A program made the position numbers and the translations under genes. Below the pieces are notes generated by a model. The model ran no database searches. It was not told the DNA's origin and saw nothing but the letters and a program-made list of their open reading frames with translations. A DNA stretch of 64,000 nt from Paramecium sonneborni (lineage: Eukaryota > Ciliophora > Oligohymenophorea > Peniculida > Parameciidae), in assembly GCA_905182985.1 (NCBI GenBank), contig CAJJDN010000027.1, positions 135,468 to 199,467 of the forward strand, in the 5' to 3' direction. Positions within the stretch are counted from its first letter, which is position 1. The number at the start of each line of letters is the position of its first letter. Below are positions 51,598 to 64,000 of the stretch, in pieces.

Positions 51598-52728
51598 TCA
51601 CACTTTTGTTAAACAAATGCAATTATAATCTCTTCCTCTAAGTTCTTGGTTTTTGATATTTTCAGATCTGAGAGATGCTGCTCTACTAATTTTATTTTCT
51701 CCTCCAAATAATCTTTATTATGTATTCTAACAAGGATTGATGGTTCTTTTACGCATCCATTGAGAATCCATTTCAAAAGTTTAAGCAGGATATTAACCAA
51801 TTTTTCTAGTTTGATTAATTTATGTGAGAGAATCATCATATTTTCTATTATCAAATTCAATGTTAGGATTAGCACTTGAATATTTTTCCAGGGCTAAAAT
51901 ATAATATTGTTTAATATACATTAATATCTATTGATTGTATGAATAACACGATTTTCTTGTTTTTGTTTATAATTTTGATGCTCATCTTTGTATAATTCTG
52001 AATTTTAAATAGTTGGATTGTCAATACCAATGATTCCTGATCTAATATTAAATATGCTTATACTTGTAAGCTTATCGGATTTTTTTATAAGCTTTATTAG
52101 CTTCACTAAATTCTTCTCTCCATTAATGAAATCTTTATAATTAAATATATAATATACTTTTTTTATTATTCTTATGTTTCTTTTAGTTCTGCTAGATAAC
52201 CAGATGGTTTTTTGAGTGTTTTATTTTATGATAAGGCAAGATTTTGTTGATCATAATTTTTTGATGGTATTTCTAATCTTTTTTTAATAGCATCTTATGA
52301 ATGATTAATAGGATGATCAGAAACAATATGATTAATTTTGCTCATGTTTAAGTAATCAATATATTCTGGTATAATTCGAGGTTATTATCTACGAAAAAAG
52401 AAACTCTAATTCTAACCACTCCCAACAAAAATCGCTTAATTATCGAGATTTGATGTTTATTTTAGAGTAGAGTATTAACTTTATTTTAGAAAGGTGTCTA
52501 AGTGTTGAGCATCCCAACTACTTCCAGTCAAAGAACTCTAATTTTCTTCAATTAAAGGTTAACTAAAATAATTGAAGTATTATGTAACTTCATTGATCTT
52601 GATAAACCAGACTAAACACTAGGCATCATTTAAACTGTTTTAGTTTAAGCCTTATGTTCCATTCTATAAAAATCACGAAAATTATGTTTTCCTACATCTT
52701 ATATCTTCTCCTTCTATCTAAATAACAT
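51598..52728 (-). CDS. Unknown protein, 343 residues, five exons
   Basis: Exons complement(52589..52728), (52158..52562), (52064..52132), (51920..52041) and (51598..51893); introns 26, 25, 22 and 26 nt. All introns are required and give 1,032 nt in frame. The N-terminal part is Ser/Gln-rich (SVQSGLSRSMNQPLIEENQ, SSWDAQHLDTFLKQSQ) and the C-terminal half is charged and extended (ELKETQEQQKKFHQWREEF, RKIGQYPAQTFEMDSQWMRK, LFGGENKISRAASLRSEN). No membrane segment or enzyme motif. The style resembles ciliary or cortical structural proteins, without proof. It is divergent with histone H2B, 154 bp apart. Confidence 0.6.
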
Positions 52729-52882
52729 TTAATATAGTGATTTTTAATAATAAGGATCAAGTTACAATAATACTTTTGTATATTTTAGTTTGCTCTCTCT
52801 TATATTCCTAATTAGCCAATCAAATTGCAGAATAGACACATTAAGTATTGAGTATTCAAGTTTATTTTTCAAATTAATAAAA

Positions 52883-53260
52883 ATGGCACCATCAAAATCA
52901 CCAAAGGCAGACGCTGCAAAAAAGACAGTTAAGACAGTCAAGACTAAGAAAAATACAGATGAAAAAAAAAAAGCAAGAAGAAGATAAGAGACATTTGCTC
53001 TTTACATTTATAAAGTCTTAAGATAAGTTCATCCAGAAATTGGTGTTTCAAGAAAAGCTATGAACATTATGAATTCCTTCATTAATGATATCTTTGATAG
53101 AATTGCTCTTGAAGCCAGCAAATTGGTTAGATTTAATAAGAGAAGAACACTTAGTTCAAGGGAAATCCAAACAGCAGTCAAATTACTTCTTCCAGGAGAA
53201 TTGGCTAGACATGCCATCTCTGAAGGAACAAAAGCCGTCACCAAATATACAAGTGGTTGA
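52883..53260 (+). CDS. H2B: Histone H2B
   Basis: Core nucleosomal histone of 125 residues, no intron. The basic N-terminal tail ([20 protein letters not shown], then [13 protein letters not shown]) precedes the histone fold: [40 protein letters not shown] and the conserved [19 protein letters not shown], ending [11 protein letters not shown]. Alignment with general H2B is unambiguous. Codon choice here is less AT-extreme than in neighbours, as expected for a highly expressed gene. A divergent gene starts 154 bp upstream, so the two probably share a promoter region. Confidence 0.97.
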
Positions 53261-53570
53261 TTTATTAAATTTAATTCACATCAAATAAAAAATACCTCCA
53301 TTTTTTCTACTTTCACAATCTTATTAATACTTCTTCTACTTCTCAAAATCTTTTTAATTTATTCCAAAAAATCTCAGAATTTTTGTTATCCAATCATCAT
53401 TTATATTTTATATCATATCCTATAACTATTTAGATAAATAAAAACAAAACAAATATTCATATTTTTAGATATCCTCATTAATTCATTTTCAATTCAAATT
53501 ATCAATCTAAACTTTATAACAAAGAAATTTATATTCTTAGAAATATTATTTAATATAATTTTCTTAAATT
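53261..53570. other. Intergenic region after H2B, no gene seen
   Basis: Spacer with poly-T/pyrimidine-rich stretches. I looked for a histone-type stem-loop after the H2B stop and do not see a convincing one. Confidence 0.5.
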
Positions 53571-53973
53571 ATGGGATTTACATCTAAGGTAGGAAGATTA
53601 GCTGTTTTTATTTTCTTTGTCGGATTTGCTATTCATCAATTACAAAATCCTCAAATAGCTATTAAATAAACACATGAAAAAACTAATCAGTGTCTTCATT
53701 TAATTACACAATTCATAAATTCTCCATCAATAGTATTTTCGTTATTTATTTTAGCAATTTTCATTAGAATCTATACCATTAGTTGTATTTAGTTGTGCTT
53801 TATTAAAATTTTTTGTTGGCCTTGGAGTATTACTTAAATGGAACTATGTTAAATTAATTGGAACCATTTATTTAATTTCAGCTATATTGGTTGTTTACAA
53901 TCCAATCCTTTCACAATCTTTAAAGGATTCAATCATGTTAGTAGGAGCTCTAGGAGCTTTACAACTTGTCTGA
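53571..53973 (+). CDS. Small multi-pass membrane protein, DoxX/SURF4-like in layout
   Basis: A 126-residue protein, exons 53571..53732 and 53755..53973, intron 22 nt (GTA...TAG); splicing is essential because the frame changes. Four hydrophobic segments can be seen: GRLAVFIFFVGFAIHQL, SIPLVVFSCALLKFFVGLGV, VKLIGTIYLISAILVVYNP and SIMLVGALGALQLV. The first segment (R-x-x-x-F-x-x-x-F-x-x-x-A-I-x-K/Q-L) resembles DoxX or SURF4-type four-helix proteins. Localisation and role are unknown; family link is tentative. Confidence 0.65.
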
Positions 53974-54598
53974 TTTATTAAAAATAAAATGTATATTTTA
54001 TATGTTACAATTAAATTTTTAATCGTTGATGATATTTTATTTATTCTTATGTCTTGATTAATCTTCTTTATTAGAGATTAATATTCCTTCAAATTTTCAA
54101 TTTTATTTAATAAAAATATATAATAATATCGAGTAATATTTATTGTAGAAAATATCAAATAAATTTTATTTTAGTTATTGATTAAAATATAATCTATATT
54201 CATCTAGATTATTACTCTCTATTATCACAAAACAACATATAATAAAATATAAGAATTAATTTGAGAAAACCTTTCAGTCAATTAATGAAATAAATTCACA
54301 GCAAATAACTAATTTTAAATCTCAAAATATAAATCTTTTAGTAATATAATACATCAATTTTAAATAAGCATTTTGTAATTAATTAGAAAAGAATAGATAA
54401 AAAGTAATTTTAAAATATATGAGATTTGATTTATTATATAGATTAAACATTTAAAATGTAGTAAGTTTAGTTTCATGTTAATTTAGATCCATAGTAGAGA
54501 TTTAAATTCTTTGGATTAAAATATTGAAATATTTTCATAATATAAGAAATAAATTTCTCTAATAATAAATTTCTCCTTGAATAAATAAATAATAATTA
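53974..54598. other. Intergenic region, no gene seen
   Basis: About 620 bp of AT-rich spacer between two plus-strand genes. No protein-like frame on either strand and no RNA gene recognised. Confidence 0.5.
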
Positions 54599-57500
54599 AT
54601 GAAAATATTGAAACCGCCTCTCTAGATTAAAGAAAAATAATGGGATAATCGTTTTTATTTGGGAAAGCTGAGTGATCATGAAATTAAGAAATAGTTTATG
54701 ATTAAGAAGAAATCAGTAAAAAGACCTACATCTACGAATAAAATTATAATCGATGAAAAATCAATAGCAATAAGACTTTATGATTTATAATTATTGTGGG
54801 AATAATTCCACATTCCTTAATTTCATAGGGCATACTTTCTTCAATATAATGAAAAAGATCTTAATGCTATTTTAAGGGAAACTGCTGAAATAAAGCTTAA
54901 GTAGTCAATTGTATAAAAGTTAATGAGTTTAATTAAAGGTAGAGAAAGATGTTTAAATTTTTTAAAATTGGAAACATTTGAAGAACATAAATTTTCAGAG
55001 CTTTTATTTCATCTCAGAATTTTAACAGTCAATGTTATTGAGCAGTTTAAAAAATGGAGAGATTCTTTAAATAGATGTGTTCGGTGGAGATTAGATGAAA
55101 TAGATTATCTCTAAAAATTAAGAGTAGATATTGATTTTCTAAAAGAATATTATTAAGAATATTAAAGAGATCCTTTTATGTTATGGTTGTATAAATTAGG
55201 CAAGTTTGATTCAGTACATTCCAATTTTCATTAAATATAGAAAGATATGATGAAAAGAATACGTGATTGGTAATCATATAATTTAATATATTTTCAGTGA
55301 AATTTTACTAATAGAAAATGATTATTTTGACATGTAAACAAACATTTTATCAAGAAAGGAAGCTTAACTTATAAATAAATATTTAAGAGATTCTACAATT
55401 TAAATGGAGGATTAGCTAAAAAGTTAAGAATTAAAGACTTAAAGTCCAATTCCTTAATAAAAGAAAACAGTATAAATTTTGGATAATCTGACACTTGTTT
55501 AATAAGTTGTAAAAAACAAAGATCAATTTATTCAATTATTAAATTCAGTTAAAAATGATAGTGATATTGACAGTTCATTTCCTATTAGAGAAAATTTATT
55601 TGAATTGATTGATTTTTCTGACTCTCATATAATAGCTCTCATGTAACATTAAAAAATAAAAGGTCTTTGTATTGCTTAAAGTGAGCAGTCTGAATAATAT
55701 CGAAAGGTTGTAATTGAATAAATTAAATTGGATAACATTTAACTGTTTTCTCAATTTATTCAATTAATAAATAATTATTTAAAAGGAAATGAAATAACTA
55801 TCAAATTAGTTCATTATATATAAAATGAAAAATTGATTGACTGTGAATGTTTAAAGGTTGCATTAAAATAAGAAGGATTTAGATGGAAACAGTAAACTAA
55901 TGATAGTGAAAGAAATATTAGATATACAATTTATTATAAAAAGAAAGAATATTAGTAGCAGTAGATAAATCAATTTAAATTTAATTTTCATGTTCATAGT
56001 ACAAAATTAAATTAATTGATGCAATTGGTTTATAACAATATTCATGAAGAATCTGATTTAATTTAAAAATTTAAACGTTATGCTGATTCAAGAAAATCTG
56101 AACATAATCCATTACAAATAAAATTGAGGCCTTTTATAAATGATGAAAGAGTTGTTCTACTTGATTTAAAATGTAAATTACCATCATTCAAAACAGAAGT
56201 TCGAAATGAGTATAAATATTACAGAATCGTATTCAAATTATTTATAATTAGATTTAAGATCCAGAAATAAGTAATATATTTTGTATGGAAATAGATGGAT
56301 AAACTGTTTATGCAATATCATTACTAAATAATGATTACAACATCCTTATTTCTAAAGATTAAATTTATTAAGAAATTATTAAGATAAATTAATTTTAACC
56401 AACAGCAGAAGACATCTCTATTCCAATGTTTTGTTATAATGATGAAATAGCAGATATATTTAATCATCATATTAAAGTTTAATTTGAACACTTAATGGTA
56501 ATCAATAGAATAACGAATACGGAACAACAAACAATTGAAATTAAACCTGAAGCTTTTTACTTCTCTATATTGTATGAAGATCATATTATAAACTAATTTA
56601 AAATAAAGGAAAATAATTTATTAAAATTTAAACCTTTAAAATCTTAAGTAAACATTAGTGGAGAAATTAACATTGATAAATCGAAATTAATTTTACCTTC
56701 TTTTCCATTAATCCTAAAAAACCTTGAACCTGAGCCTTTGAAAATAGTTATTAAGAATCATGAATGTATATGTGCTTTAGACAATTTTGCAACTACTAGA
56801 AAATGGATAATTTATACAATAAGTGGATGCCAAGAAAACTAAGTAAAGGATGTGTTTGAATAGTTAATAACTTAATTAACCATTATTGATCCAAATATTT
56901 AAGAAGTTGGTATAGAGTAATTTATATAAATAATTTTAGTTTTTATCATGAATTGGTGAATGGAGAATTTATTGTGAATAAAAATATCTAGAAATAACTT
57001 ACATCTCTTGGTTTTAAGTGGAAAATATAAATAAATGAAGCTAATGAACATACAAGATTTACTAGATATTTGTTAAAATTATAAAGGGATACTTAGATTG
57101 TTGATAACATGGTTTGTCAATATTTTTGTACATAAGATTTTGCAGATGTCAATGTCTAGCCTTTAATTTAATAATTTTCGATATTTTATTAAACCTTGAC
57201 TCAATCTCAGTTAGTAGTAAAAAGAGTAAATAATTAAATATATTATGTAGAACAATCTAATACCCTTCTCAAAATATTATAATAAGGATATTCCTCCTGA
57301 AATATAGAGTGATTAAATGCTGGAAACCAAAATTTCATAAATTTTATAAAATTGTAAATATGGAACTAAAAATAAAATAGATTATATAGTTTTCAATGTA
57401 AGTGTTATATTTTATATTTAAGAGTCAAGTTGTTACTTGTAATAAACATCAAGAGTTGGGAATTATTTATTTTATTTAACTTTTTGATGTTATTTTATGT

Positions 57501-57811
57501 TTCTATCAATTGGAGAAGGAGTTAAACACAGAATAAATAGCTAATATGATTTTAAAAGTATGCTTTTAATTTATGATAAGTCTACAAGTGATGATAGTTA
57601 ATCATAATAACAAAATTTAGGCGTTGAATTTATTTAATACAATAAAACAGGTAGCAATTACTTTATTGAAATCAATTTAAATATGGAAAAACACACTTCT
57701 ATTGAGCTTGAAGATTTTAAAACAATAACAAAACCTTACTTTATTGGCATAATCGAACCTAATTGGTATGAAAAACATAACTAGATGATTGCATCAATGA
57801 TAATTTTATGA
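54599..57811 (+). CDS. Large unknown protein, about 1,020 residues
   Basis: Exons 54599..55269, 55298..56228, 56252..56916, 56940..57225, 57251..57397 then, less surely, 57423..57498 and 57522..57811. The first five exons sum to exactly 900 codons and their introns (28, 23, 23, 25 nt) are well supported. After 57397 the frame needs two further introns (25 and 23 nt) to avoid a TGA at 57485..57487, so the end is provisional. The N-terminal 200 residues are helical (FKKWRDSLNRCVRWRLDEID). The middle has mixed alpha/beta segments (KIVIKNHECICALDNFATTR, WIIYTISGCQENQVKDVFEQ) and the end is beta-rich (GVEFIQYNKTGSNYFIEINL), somewhat like a C2-type sandwich. No catalytic motif recognised. Confidence 0.55.
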
Positions 57812-58096
57812 AATTTATTTTATAATTTTAAGTTATATTTAAGTTTTTTGGAATTACTTTATCATATACGCTAATATTTTTCAAATCCAAATATTTAAAC
57901 TTCTAATTTTAGGTAAATTGAAATAATTTTGAAAATCCAAGTAAAACAATCTCATATGTTGTAGATATAATTATAATTGAAGAACAAATAGATCATATAT
58001 ATTTGCCAAAAGATAAACTATAAAAAAATGAAAATCCTTTAACATTCCTTATAAAACTTTCTAATTATTCATAATTTAATATTTTTTATTAATTTT
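57812..58096 (+). other. Open stretch between two genes, possible lost exon
   Basis: After the TGA at 57809..57811 the same frame stays open and, with removal of a 29-nt GTA...AAG segment (57913..57941), reads KTISYVVDIIIIEEQIDHIY and LTFLIKLSNYSQFNIFYQFY up to a TGA at 58108..58110. This looks like the C-terminal end of the upstream protein cut off by a stop, and it would overlap the next gene's start by 14 bp. Confidence 0.4.
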
Positions 58097-60398
58097 ATGA
58101 ATACTTTTGATAATCAATAACGAAATGTAACATAAGTTAGATTTGGAACTGAATAATCAGTTGCCTCATCAATTTAAGCATTTCCAAAACGAACTCAAGT
58201 TGAATTATTTTGTTATCGTCATCCAGATAGATTTATACATTAAGGATGCACTGCACTTAATTGTTAGAAAATGATAATGTGTCCATAATGTAATACTGAT
58301 GATGATCTTCATTACTAAGAGCATAAGGAAGATATTGTTGAATTTCCTCATTTCTTAGAAATTCTTGCCTCTGAAATTAAAAAGGTTAATAGAAATGATA
58401 GCATGTAAACATTATCGATAAGAAAGGTTATACAATAAGAATGTCAAATTACTTTTAGAAAAAGAACATACTTATTTGTTAGAATATGATAATTTATGCG
58501 AAAAATAAGTGAAATATTTTAATCAATTAATTGATGATTAAACTTCATTGATTATGCAGCATTTCTATATATTAAAATAAACAATCAATACATTCTTTGA
58601 TAGTAAATATTTTAACAATAAATAGATAGAACAATTCAATACTTTTTCAAATAATATTTATTTCTTTAAAACTTAATACTAATAAATTAATCCTGAAGAA
58701 ACTTTAGCTAGATATGGAGAAGTACCTCAAATAGTTGCAAAATTATATGCTAAAAACCCTTAATAATGCTTTCATTTTTTGAATAATTTAAGAAAATCAG
58801 CCAATATGGAAGGACAGTTACTTTCAGATTTAGATTATATATCTAATATGGTTTTGAGAAATTATGAAGATTAATCTTACTTTCTATAGGAATTTGCTAT
58901 AAATCAACTTAAAAACTCTATTGCTGATATGATTGATTAAACTAAAATTGCAGTAAATGATAGTTTAAAATAATTGCCTAAGTTGACTTAAGATGTTCAT
59001 GCAAGTGTTGTATCTTAAGCCTTTATATCTTATAATCGTCATTAGGTCAGATTAACTTAACCAGAATTATTTGAGAATAGAAAATTTAGATTTACTAATG
59101 TAGCTTAAATCTAAACTCATCATTCCAATAGTGTAACTGCTCTTGTGGCTCTTTCTGATGATGTTCTTGCAACGAGTTCATATGATCGAACAATTAAAAT
59201 ATGGAGAATCTCTTCAGGTGAATTATTGAAAACAATTTATGATACATGTTGTATTTCTAGCATGATAAGTTTGAAAATAAAAAATGATAAAAATCCTTAG
59301 GCAGATTCATATACGGATGAGGAAAATTCTCAATTACATAATCAAATACTCAAAGGTAATTTAAGTAATTCAGGATTTTATTTAATAACTGGAGGATTCG
59401 ATAAATAGATAAAAGTCTGGGATTTTGATATTATGATTAAGGATAATTAATATGAGATGGATAGAATTGCCAAATATGAATCTTCACTTTTAAGTTAATC
59501 TTATAATATGTCTGTATTTCCTATACATTCATTAAAGGGTCACAATAGTTGGATTACTGCTTTGCTCTCGTTAAATGATGAAAGAAATATAGTAGCTGGT
59601 GATGATTCAGGAGAGGTAATAGTTTGGGATGTTATCAATTAAATATTATTGTATAGGTTAACTCATATAAGAAACCCAGGTATTGTTCCATTTCTTAGTC
59701 TTACAATTCCATTATAATAGTTTTGCTGTTCTTCAGGTACTTATCTGAGAATTTATTCATGTAATAATGATTTAATTATTATATTAGTATTTTATAAATC
59801 TCAAGAAGAAATATATCCAAATCCAAAATTTAAAGAGAGATTAGAGGCTAAGTTTGGTCCAAAGAAAAATCCTATATAAATTGCTCCATAACTATCGAAT
59901 GTGTAATTGGATAAGGAAATAGATATTTTTTGGGGAATAACTGGTTGTATTAGTCCATCTAATTACCCAAATTTAATTATAGTTTTTGGTAATTAACCAA
60001 ATAAAATAAAATATGTTATGCTAAATAAAAATAAGATTGTTGAGATTAATACAGATAATGAAACTTATTGTGGGTAAATGCTTCTAATTGAAAAACACAG
60101 AATTCATGATTCTTAAATGGATTAATTTTATAAAAACTTAAATTTCATAATGATGGGAGATAAGAGTTTAGCAGTTTATGATGGTTATGGTACAAAAATA
60201 AGAGCACTAGAATCATAAATGGATGATCTCTATGCTAGTAATATCTTATGTTAAAGAAATATGTAGATTTTAAAGTTAGAAAAGAGAAGTTTGAAAAAAA
60301 CATTGAAATTTGCATGTGTATCATAATATGGTACTCAAGATTATAAATACAAATCGTCGAGAATAACACTTTTTGAAATTTCTTATGAAACCATATGA
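58097..60398 (+). CDS. B-box-type zinc finger and WD40 repeat protein
   Basis: A 759-residue protein, exons 58097..58404 and 58427..60398, intron 22 nt (GTA...AAG). The N-terminus holds a B-box-like zinc pattern: CYRHPDRFIHQGCTALNCQK then MCPQCNTDDDLHYQEHKED, i.e. CxxH, CxxxxC, CxxC and HxxxH spacing. A long helical region follows (about residues 95-290, for example QLPKLTQDVHASVVSQAFIS). Then come WD40 repeats: SVTALVALSDDVLATSSYDR TIKIWR, GFYLITGGFDKQIKVWDFD and NIVAGDDSGEVIVWDVIN. The layout recalls TRIM-type or scaffold proteins, although no RING is seen. It probably assembles partners on the propeller. Partners are unknown. Confidence 0.78.
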
Positions 60399-60455
60399 TA
60401 TTATGATCAAAGTTGCATATTAAATTGATTCTTTATATAATATAAAAAAGAAGTA

Positions 60456-63400
60456 ATGAAAATTACTTTTAAAGATTCTATTGAAATGATGTATTCAACA
60501 ATACAAATTTCAAGAGTGAAAACGATTAAGTAAAATATTAAGATTGATCTTAAATTTTAATAATTGAGATTATAAATGAAATTTGATTATAAAATAAGTA
60601 TAAAGAATTAAAAATATCTTGAGAGCATAATAAGATAATTACGGGAAAATAAATAAATTAAAAAATCTTATGTTTTAATTGTATGAGAATGCTGAGAATT
60701 CAACCTACTCTTTTGAATTTAAATTAGATTTGACATTGTTAAATGTGTTGAGATCATTTACACATAAGGACCATGAATTTTAGGAAGGTATAGATTAATA
60801 AGATTTAAGGATATTTGGAATCAATATATGCATTGTTGTATTATTATTAGGGGAAGCCAGAGAGTGAGTTGTTTTCAGAGTATTGTGCATAGAAAGGAAA
60901 TCACACAATTGAAGCTTTAATATTTTAAGGTAAGCATATTTTAATAATAAAAAGTACATTATTATATTGCATCTGTGGCAAATTTAAATTAATTGGTAGG
61001 TTAGCTTAAGATAGATGAGAACAAAGTAATTCCATTATCTAGAAGTGATATTAATAAGACAAATATTTTGTCAGTGCATTCAATCACAGATAGAGTGGGT
61101 TCAATAAATAGTACAGTATTGGTAAGCAAATCCTAGACTGTGAAGCCAGAGTATCTGGATTTAAGAGTAAAGATCTGTACATTTGAGAATAAAGAGGAAG
61201 GAGTATTATCTATAGATTATAATGTACTTTCATTAGCAATATAAGCAAAAGGTAAGTTGGATCCATTGGTCGGAAGTCATTTGGCAAATAAATTAAACAA
61301 AATGTTTAAATTGGAATTGTATCATATTTTATTGCATTTTGCTGATAAGAAGGGGTAAGTGACAGAAAATTATGATGAAAGATGTATGATAATAGTGAAT
61401 GGTGTTAGTAATTTCTCATTTCACAAAAAGTAATATACAGAATTGAGAGATAAATTTATAAGACTCTCATATGGAAATGTGGAAAAGAATGTAGATGAAA
61501 TCACAAAGTTATTAATGGATTTAGATTAAGAAGTTGGTAAATCAATTATAGCAAGAGATACAAAGAGTAATCATTATTTAGAAAAGTTATTGGTTGGTTT
61601 ATTGGGAAATCAATTATAATTGATAAGAGATTAAGCAGTAATTTTATTGAACATTTTATATGATGGTGTAGATTGGTAAAAGAGAGTACCATTTAAACCA
61701 AAAATATCAAAAGTTGGATCCAAATTTGATATTTAATACTTATTTGAATATGATTCATCTTATCCCTTAACTTCCATAGTTATCTTATTGAAGAGTTATA
61801 TTTTTGATTCTGGATGCAAATAAAATATTGTATCTTGGCATAAGCCAAAATTAAGTGAATATAGTAGTTAAGGTGATAAAAAGTATATGGCTTTTAAGAT
61901 GGATTTTGGTAGATTCAAAAGATGTGGTTTTTATGATTGGAAATTAATTAGAATGACAAATTCAGGTAAATTACAGAGTATTCAGAAGATTATGAATTTG
62001 GATGAATTGAAAAGCAATGTAGAAATATCAGCTTTATAAATGATGGAAGCAAAACCAATTCAAGGAAGATTTATTGTACATCCTAGAGATTCAAAGAATT
62101 TGTAGATTCATGAGATATATGTAGATTTATTGGATGCAAAACCAGATAATTAGGGAAAGTTCACAAAGCGAGGTAATTTTAGAAAGGTTCGTGAGAAGAT
62201 ACCAGATTTAGTTTAATAAGGAATAAATTGTGTTTATTTAATGGGTACTTTAGAGAGAGATAATGGATTAATGATTGATAATGATAAATAATAGAAATTA
62301 TTTAAGAGACCAGATGTAAGTCCTTTAGCAATAACATGTAGATTGACTCCAAATTAAATGTTAGGAGGTAAGGAAGAATTCTTATAATTAAATAAAGTGG
62401 CTTAATAGAATAAATTAAGAATAATAATAGATATGGTGACAAGAATTAGTAGTGCAAGGCCAAATAAAAGATATAGAAAGGATTTAGTATATAGATTGGA
62501 TGAGTAAGGAAGGTAAGTAGCAATGTTTGGAACTGATGGTAGGTCTTTACATTTTGAAGACACAATAATTTTAAATAATAGAAAAAAGAGAGTTTGGGAT
62601 TAATTATTGGATGAAATGATTGAATTAACATCTTAGTATAATATTTAGGGAGTTCATTTGGATAATGGATCTTCATGGCCATAGATATTTTCATTAGATT
62701 TGGATGAGATATATAGAAAAGATAGTGATGGAAATCAAGCATATAGTAATAAATAAATTTTCAATGGAGAAATCTGTTTATAAAATGAGGATTGTGGTTA
62801 TTGGGGTTCAAGTGTAAAGAATTCATATCCTAATCCATTTTTGGTTAAGATTTGTAAATCATTATGGAGTAAATTTCCTAATTTCTTGATAATAGCAGAG
62901 GCTTGGGGTGCAATGGGAGAATAGGAAGAAAGAGAAATAAATCTTATATAAAGTGGTGTAATTCCAAGATTATTTAAATTGCCAATAGCTATAGCATCAA
63001 TATTTGGAGAGAATTTAAAAAAGGATGGTACAATGGTAAAGATGGAGAGAATGAATGTTAATGTAATTAAGAAATGGATTGAGTATATATCTAAGTAATA
63101 TCCAACTGGTAGTATTATTGTTTAAAGTACAACATATAATTCATGGCCATATCCTGCTTTAATTTATAAGAGAGGTACTTGGGCAGCAGTAGATTTATTC
63201 TTTACTTTATAAGATATTCCAATGACTTTTATGGGAGAAGAAGAAGGATTTGCATTTCGTGAAAAAACTACTAATGTTTTTAATTATGTAACAAAACATG
63301 AGACTACATAAATCAAATTATAAGATCCTACATAATAAAAAACACCATAGAGATCACTTAAAAGAGCAGAATCTTATGTTTAAACAAATGAAGACTATGG

Positions 63401-64000
63401 ATTTGGATATAATACTTTGACTCATTAAGTATAGTTATAGATTGCTTAATCACCTGTTAAATCAAATAATGGTTAACCTGTTAGAGTATAAAGTGGTTCA
63501 TCTTTATCATAAATGGATATTTCGAATATCGCAACAGCTTAAGAGAACTTTAGAAAAGAGATTGGGCCTTAATTTGGATTTGATATATAGTAAATTGGAA
63601 AACATTATACTCATATTAGATAAATGAGAAAATAACATAAAGTTTTAAGAAATGGATAAATGGTTTCTTTATCAGCTGAACATATGTATGGTTGGCATAC
63701 ACATGTATTAGCATTTGCTAGATATTCTAAAGAGGAAATGGCATTGATTGCTATTAATTTCAATGATGGTGAAATTGATATGTTTATGAATCTTAGAAAT
63801 TTAAGATACTATTTTCCAAATTCAGAGAGATCTAATATTGTAGTTAGATTAAGAAATTGGTCATATCCAGAATTGGAAAATGAGGAACTTAGTTATTTTT
63901 ATATTGGAAACTTTTTGACATCTAGATTAGAAGTTCATTTGAAGAATTTCTAATCTTAAATTTGGGGAGTAGAAATCTTAGGAAATACTTAAGAGATCTA
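60456..64000 (+). CDS. GH13 alpha-amylase-like large protein, C-terminal end cut by window edge
   Basis: Exons 60456..60597, 60626..60787, 60810..60929 and 60955..>64000; introns 28, 22 and 25 nt. The N-terminal 450 residues are helical and unassigned. The second half has the (beta/alpha)8 features of glycoside hydrolase family 13: GNFRKVREKIPDLVQQGINC (first barrel helix), region I-like IIIDMVTRIS (Asp codon at 62430), region II GVHLDNGSSW (Asp codon 62661..62663 at the nucleophile position), and region III IIAEAWG (Glu codon 62898..62900). The NH of region I and the Arg of region II (GFRxD) are replaced, so activity is doubtful or altered. A C-terminal domain (VLAFARYSKEEMALIAINFN) resembles the amylase beta-domain. 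A role in glycogen/starch handling is inference. Confidence 0.75.

Noticed and set aside
53029..53288. Three ORFs overlapping histone H2B
   Set aside because: They are alternative-frame or antisense readings of the H2B coding sequence.
62446..62742. 98-residue minus-strand ORF
   Set aside because: Antisense of the GH13 barrel, whose plus-strand frame is continuous and motif-bearing.

Overview
This window is a gene-dense stretch of a ciliate macronuclear genome, most likely Paramecium or a close relative. In nearly every gene TAA and TAG lie inside conserved domains where glutamine is expected, and TGA is the only workable stop (ciliate nuclear code 6). Coding exons are broken by tiny introns of 18-35 nt, mostly GTA...TAG, and conserved protein families join perfectly when these are removed. 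The DNA is extremely AT-rich. The species cannot be fixed from sequence alone.

Layout. 1-9.4 kb: a CK1-like kinase (cut by the left edge), a CRAL-TRIO/SEC14-like protein, two small paralogous MGC-starting (lipid-anchor type) proteins, and a larger MGC-starting protein that looks like a pseudokinase. 9.4-16.8 kb: a decayed paralog that has lost its GTPase domain, followed by the intact parental-type P-loop GTPase with a poly-Gln tract. 17.6-26.3 kb: kinesin-13, a Rab-like GTPase, a WD40-like protein, a type I membrane protein, a coiled-coil protein and a weak ORF. 26.3-34.7 kb: the second-largest subunit of RNA polymerase III, divergent with a two-TM protein; a small-Tim-like protein; three coiled-coil proteins; and a doublecortin-Ras fusion protein. 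36-45.1 kb: an ATXR3/SDG2-like SET protein, a membrane-anchored short-chain dehydrogenase, a possible tail-anchored protein, two unknown proteins, a basic protein resembling axonemal microtubule-associated proteins, and an SMP-30/strictosidine-synthase-like beta-propeller, packed on the minus strand. 46-49.2 kb: ER Hsp70 (BiP) across an assembly gap. 49.8-64 kb: a Myb-repeat protein, histone H2B divergent with an unknown protein, a small membrane protein, a ~1,000-residue unknown protein, a B-box/WD40 protein and a GH13 amylase-like protein running off the right edge.

Assembly quality matters for any reader. At five single-N positions (2647, 5606, 12357, 14745, 40575) the roughly 1.1-1.3 kb before the N is repeated directly after it; these look like unmerged contig overlaps, not biology, and collapsing them restores open reading frames across three genes. 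A sixth duplicated flank surrounds the 535-N gap in BiP, but there the two copies differ by silent changes. Three genes need a one-base change in an A/T homopolymer to read through.

Functionally the window is a mix of housekeeping genes (Pol III, H2B, BiP, kinesin-13) and typical ciliate signalling and cytoskeletal genes; there is no operon or pathway logic, no CRISPR array, no tRNA or rRNA gene, and no mobile element that I can support. Coordinates below give the full genomic span; exon structure is in the evidence.
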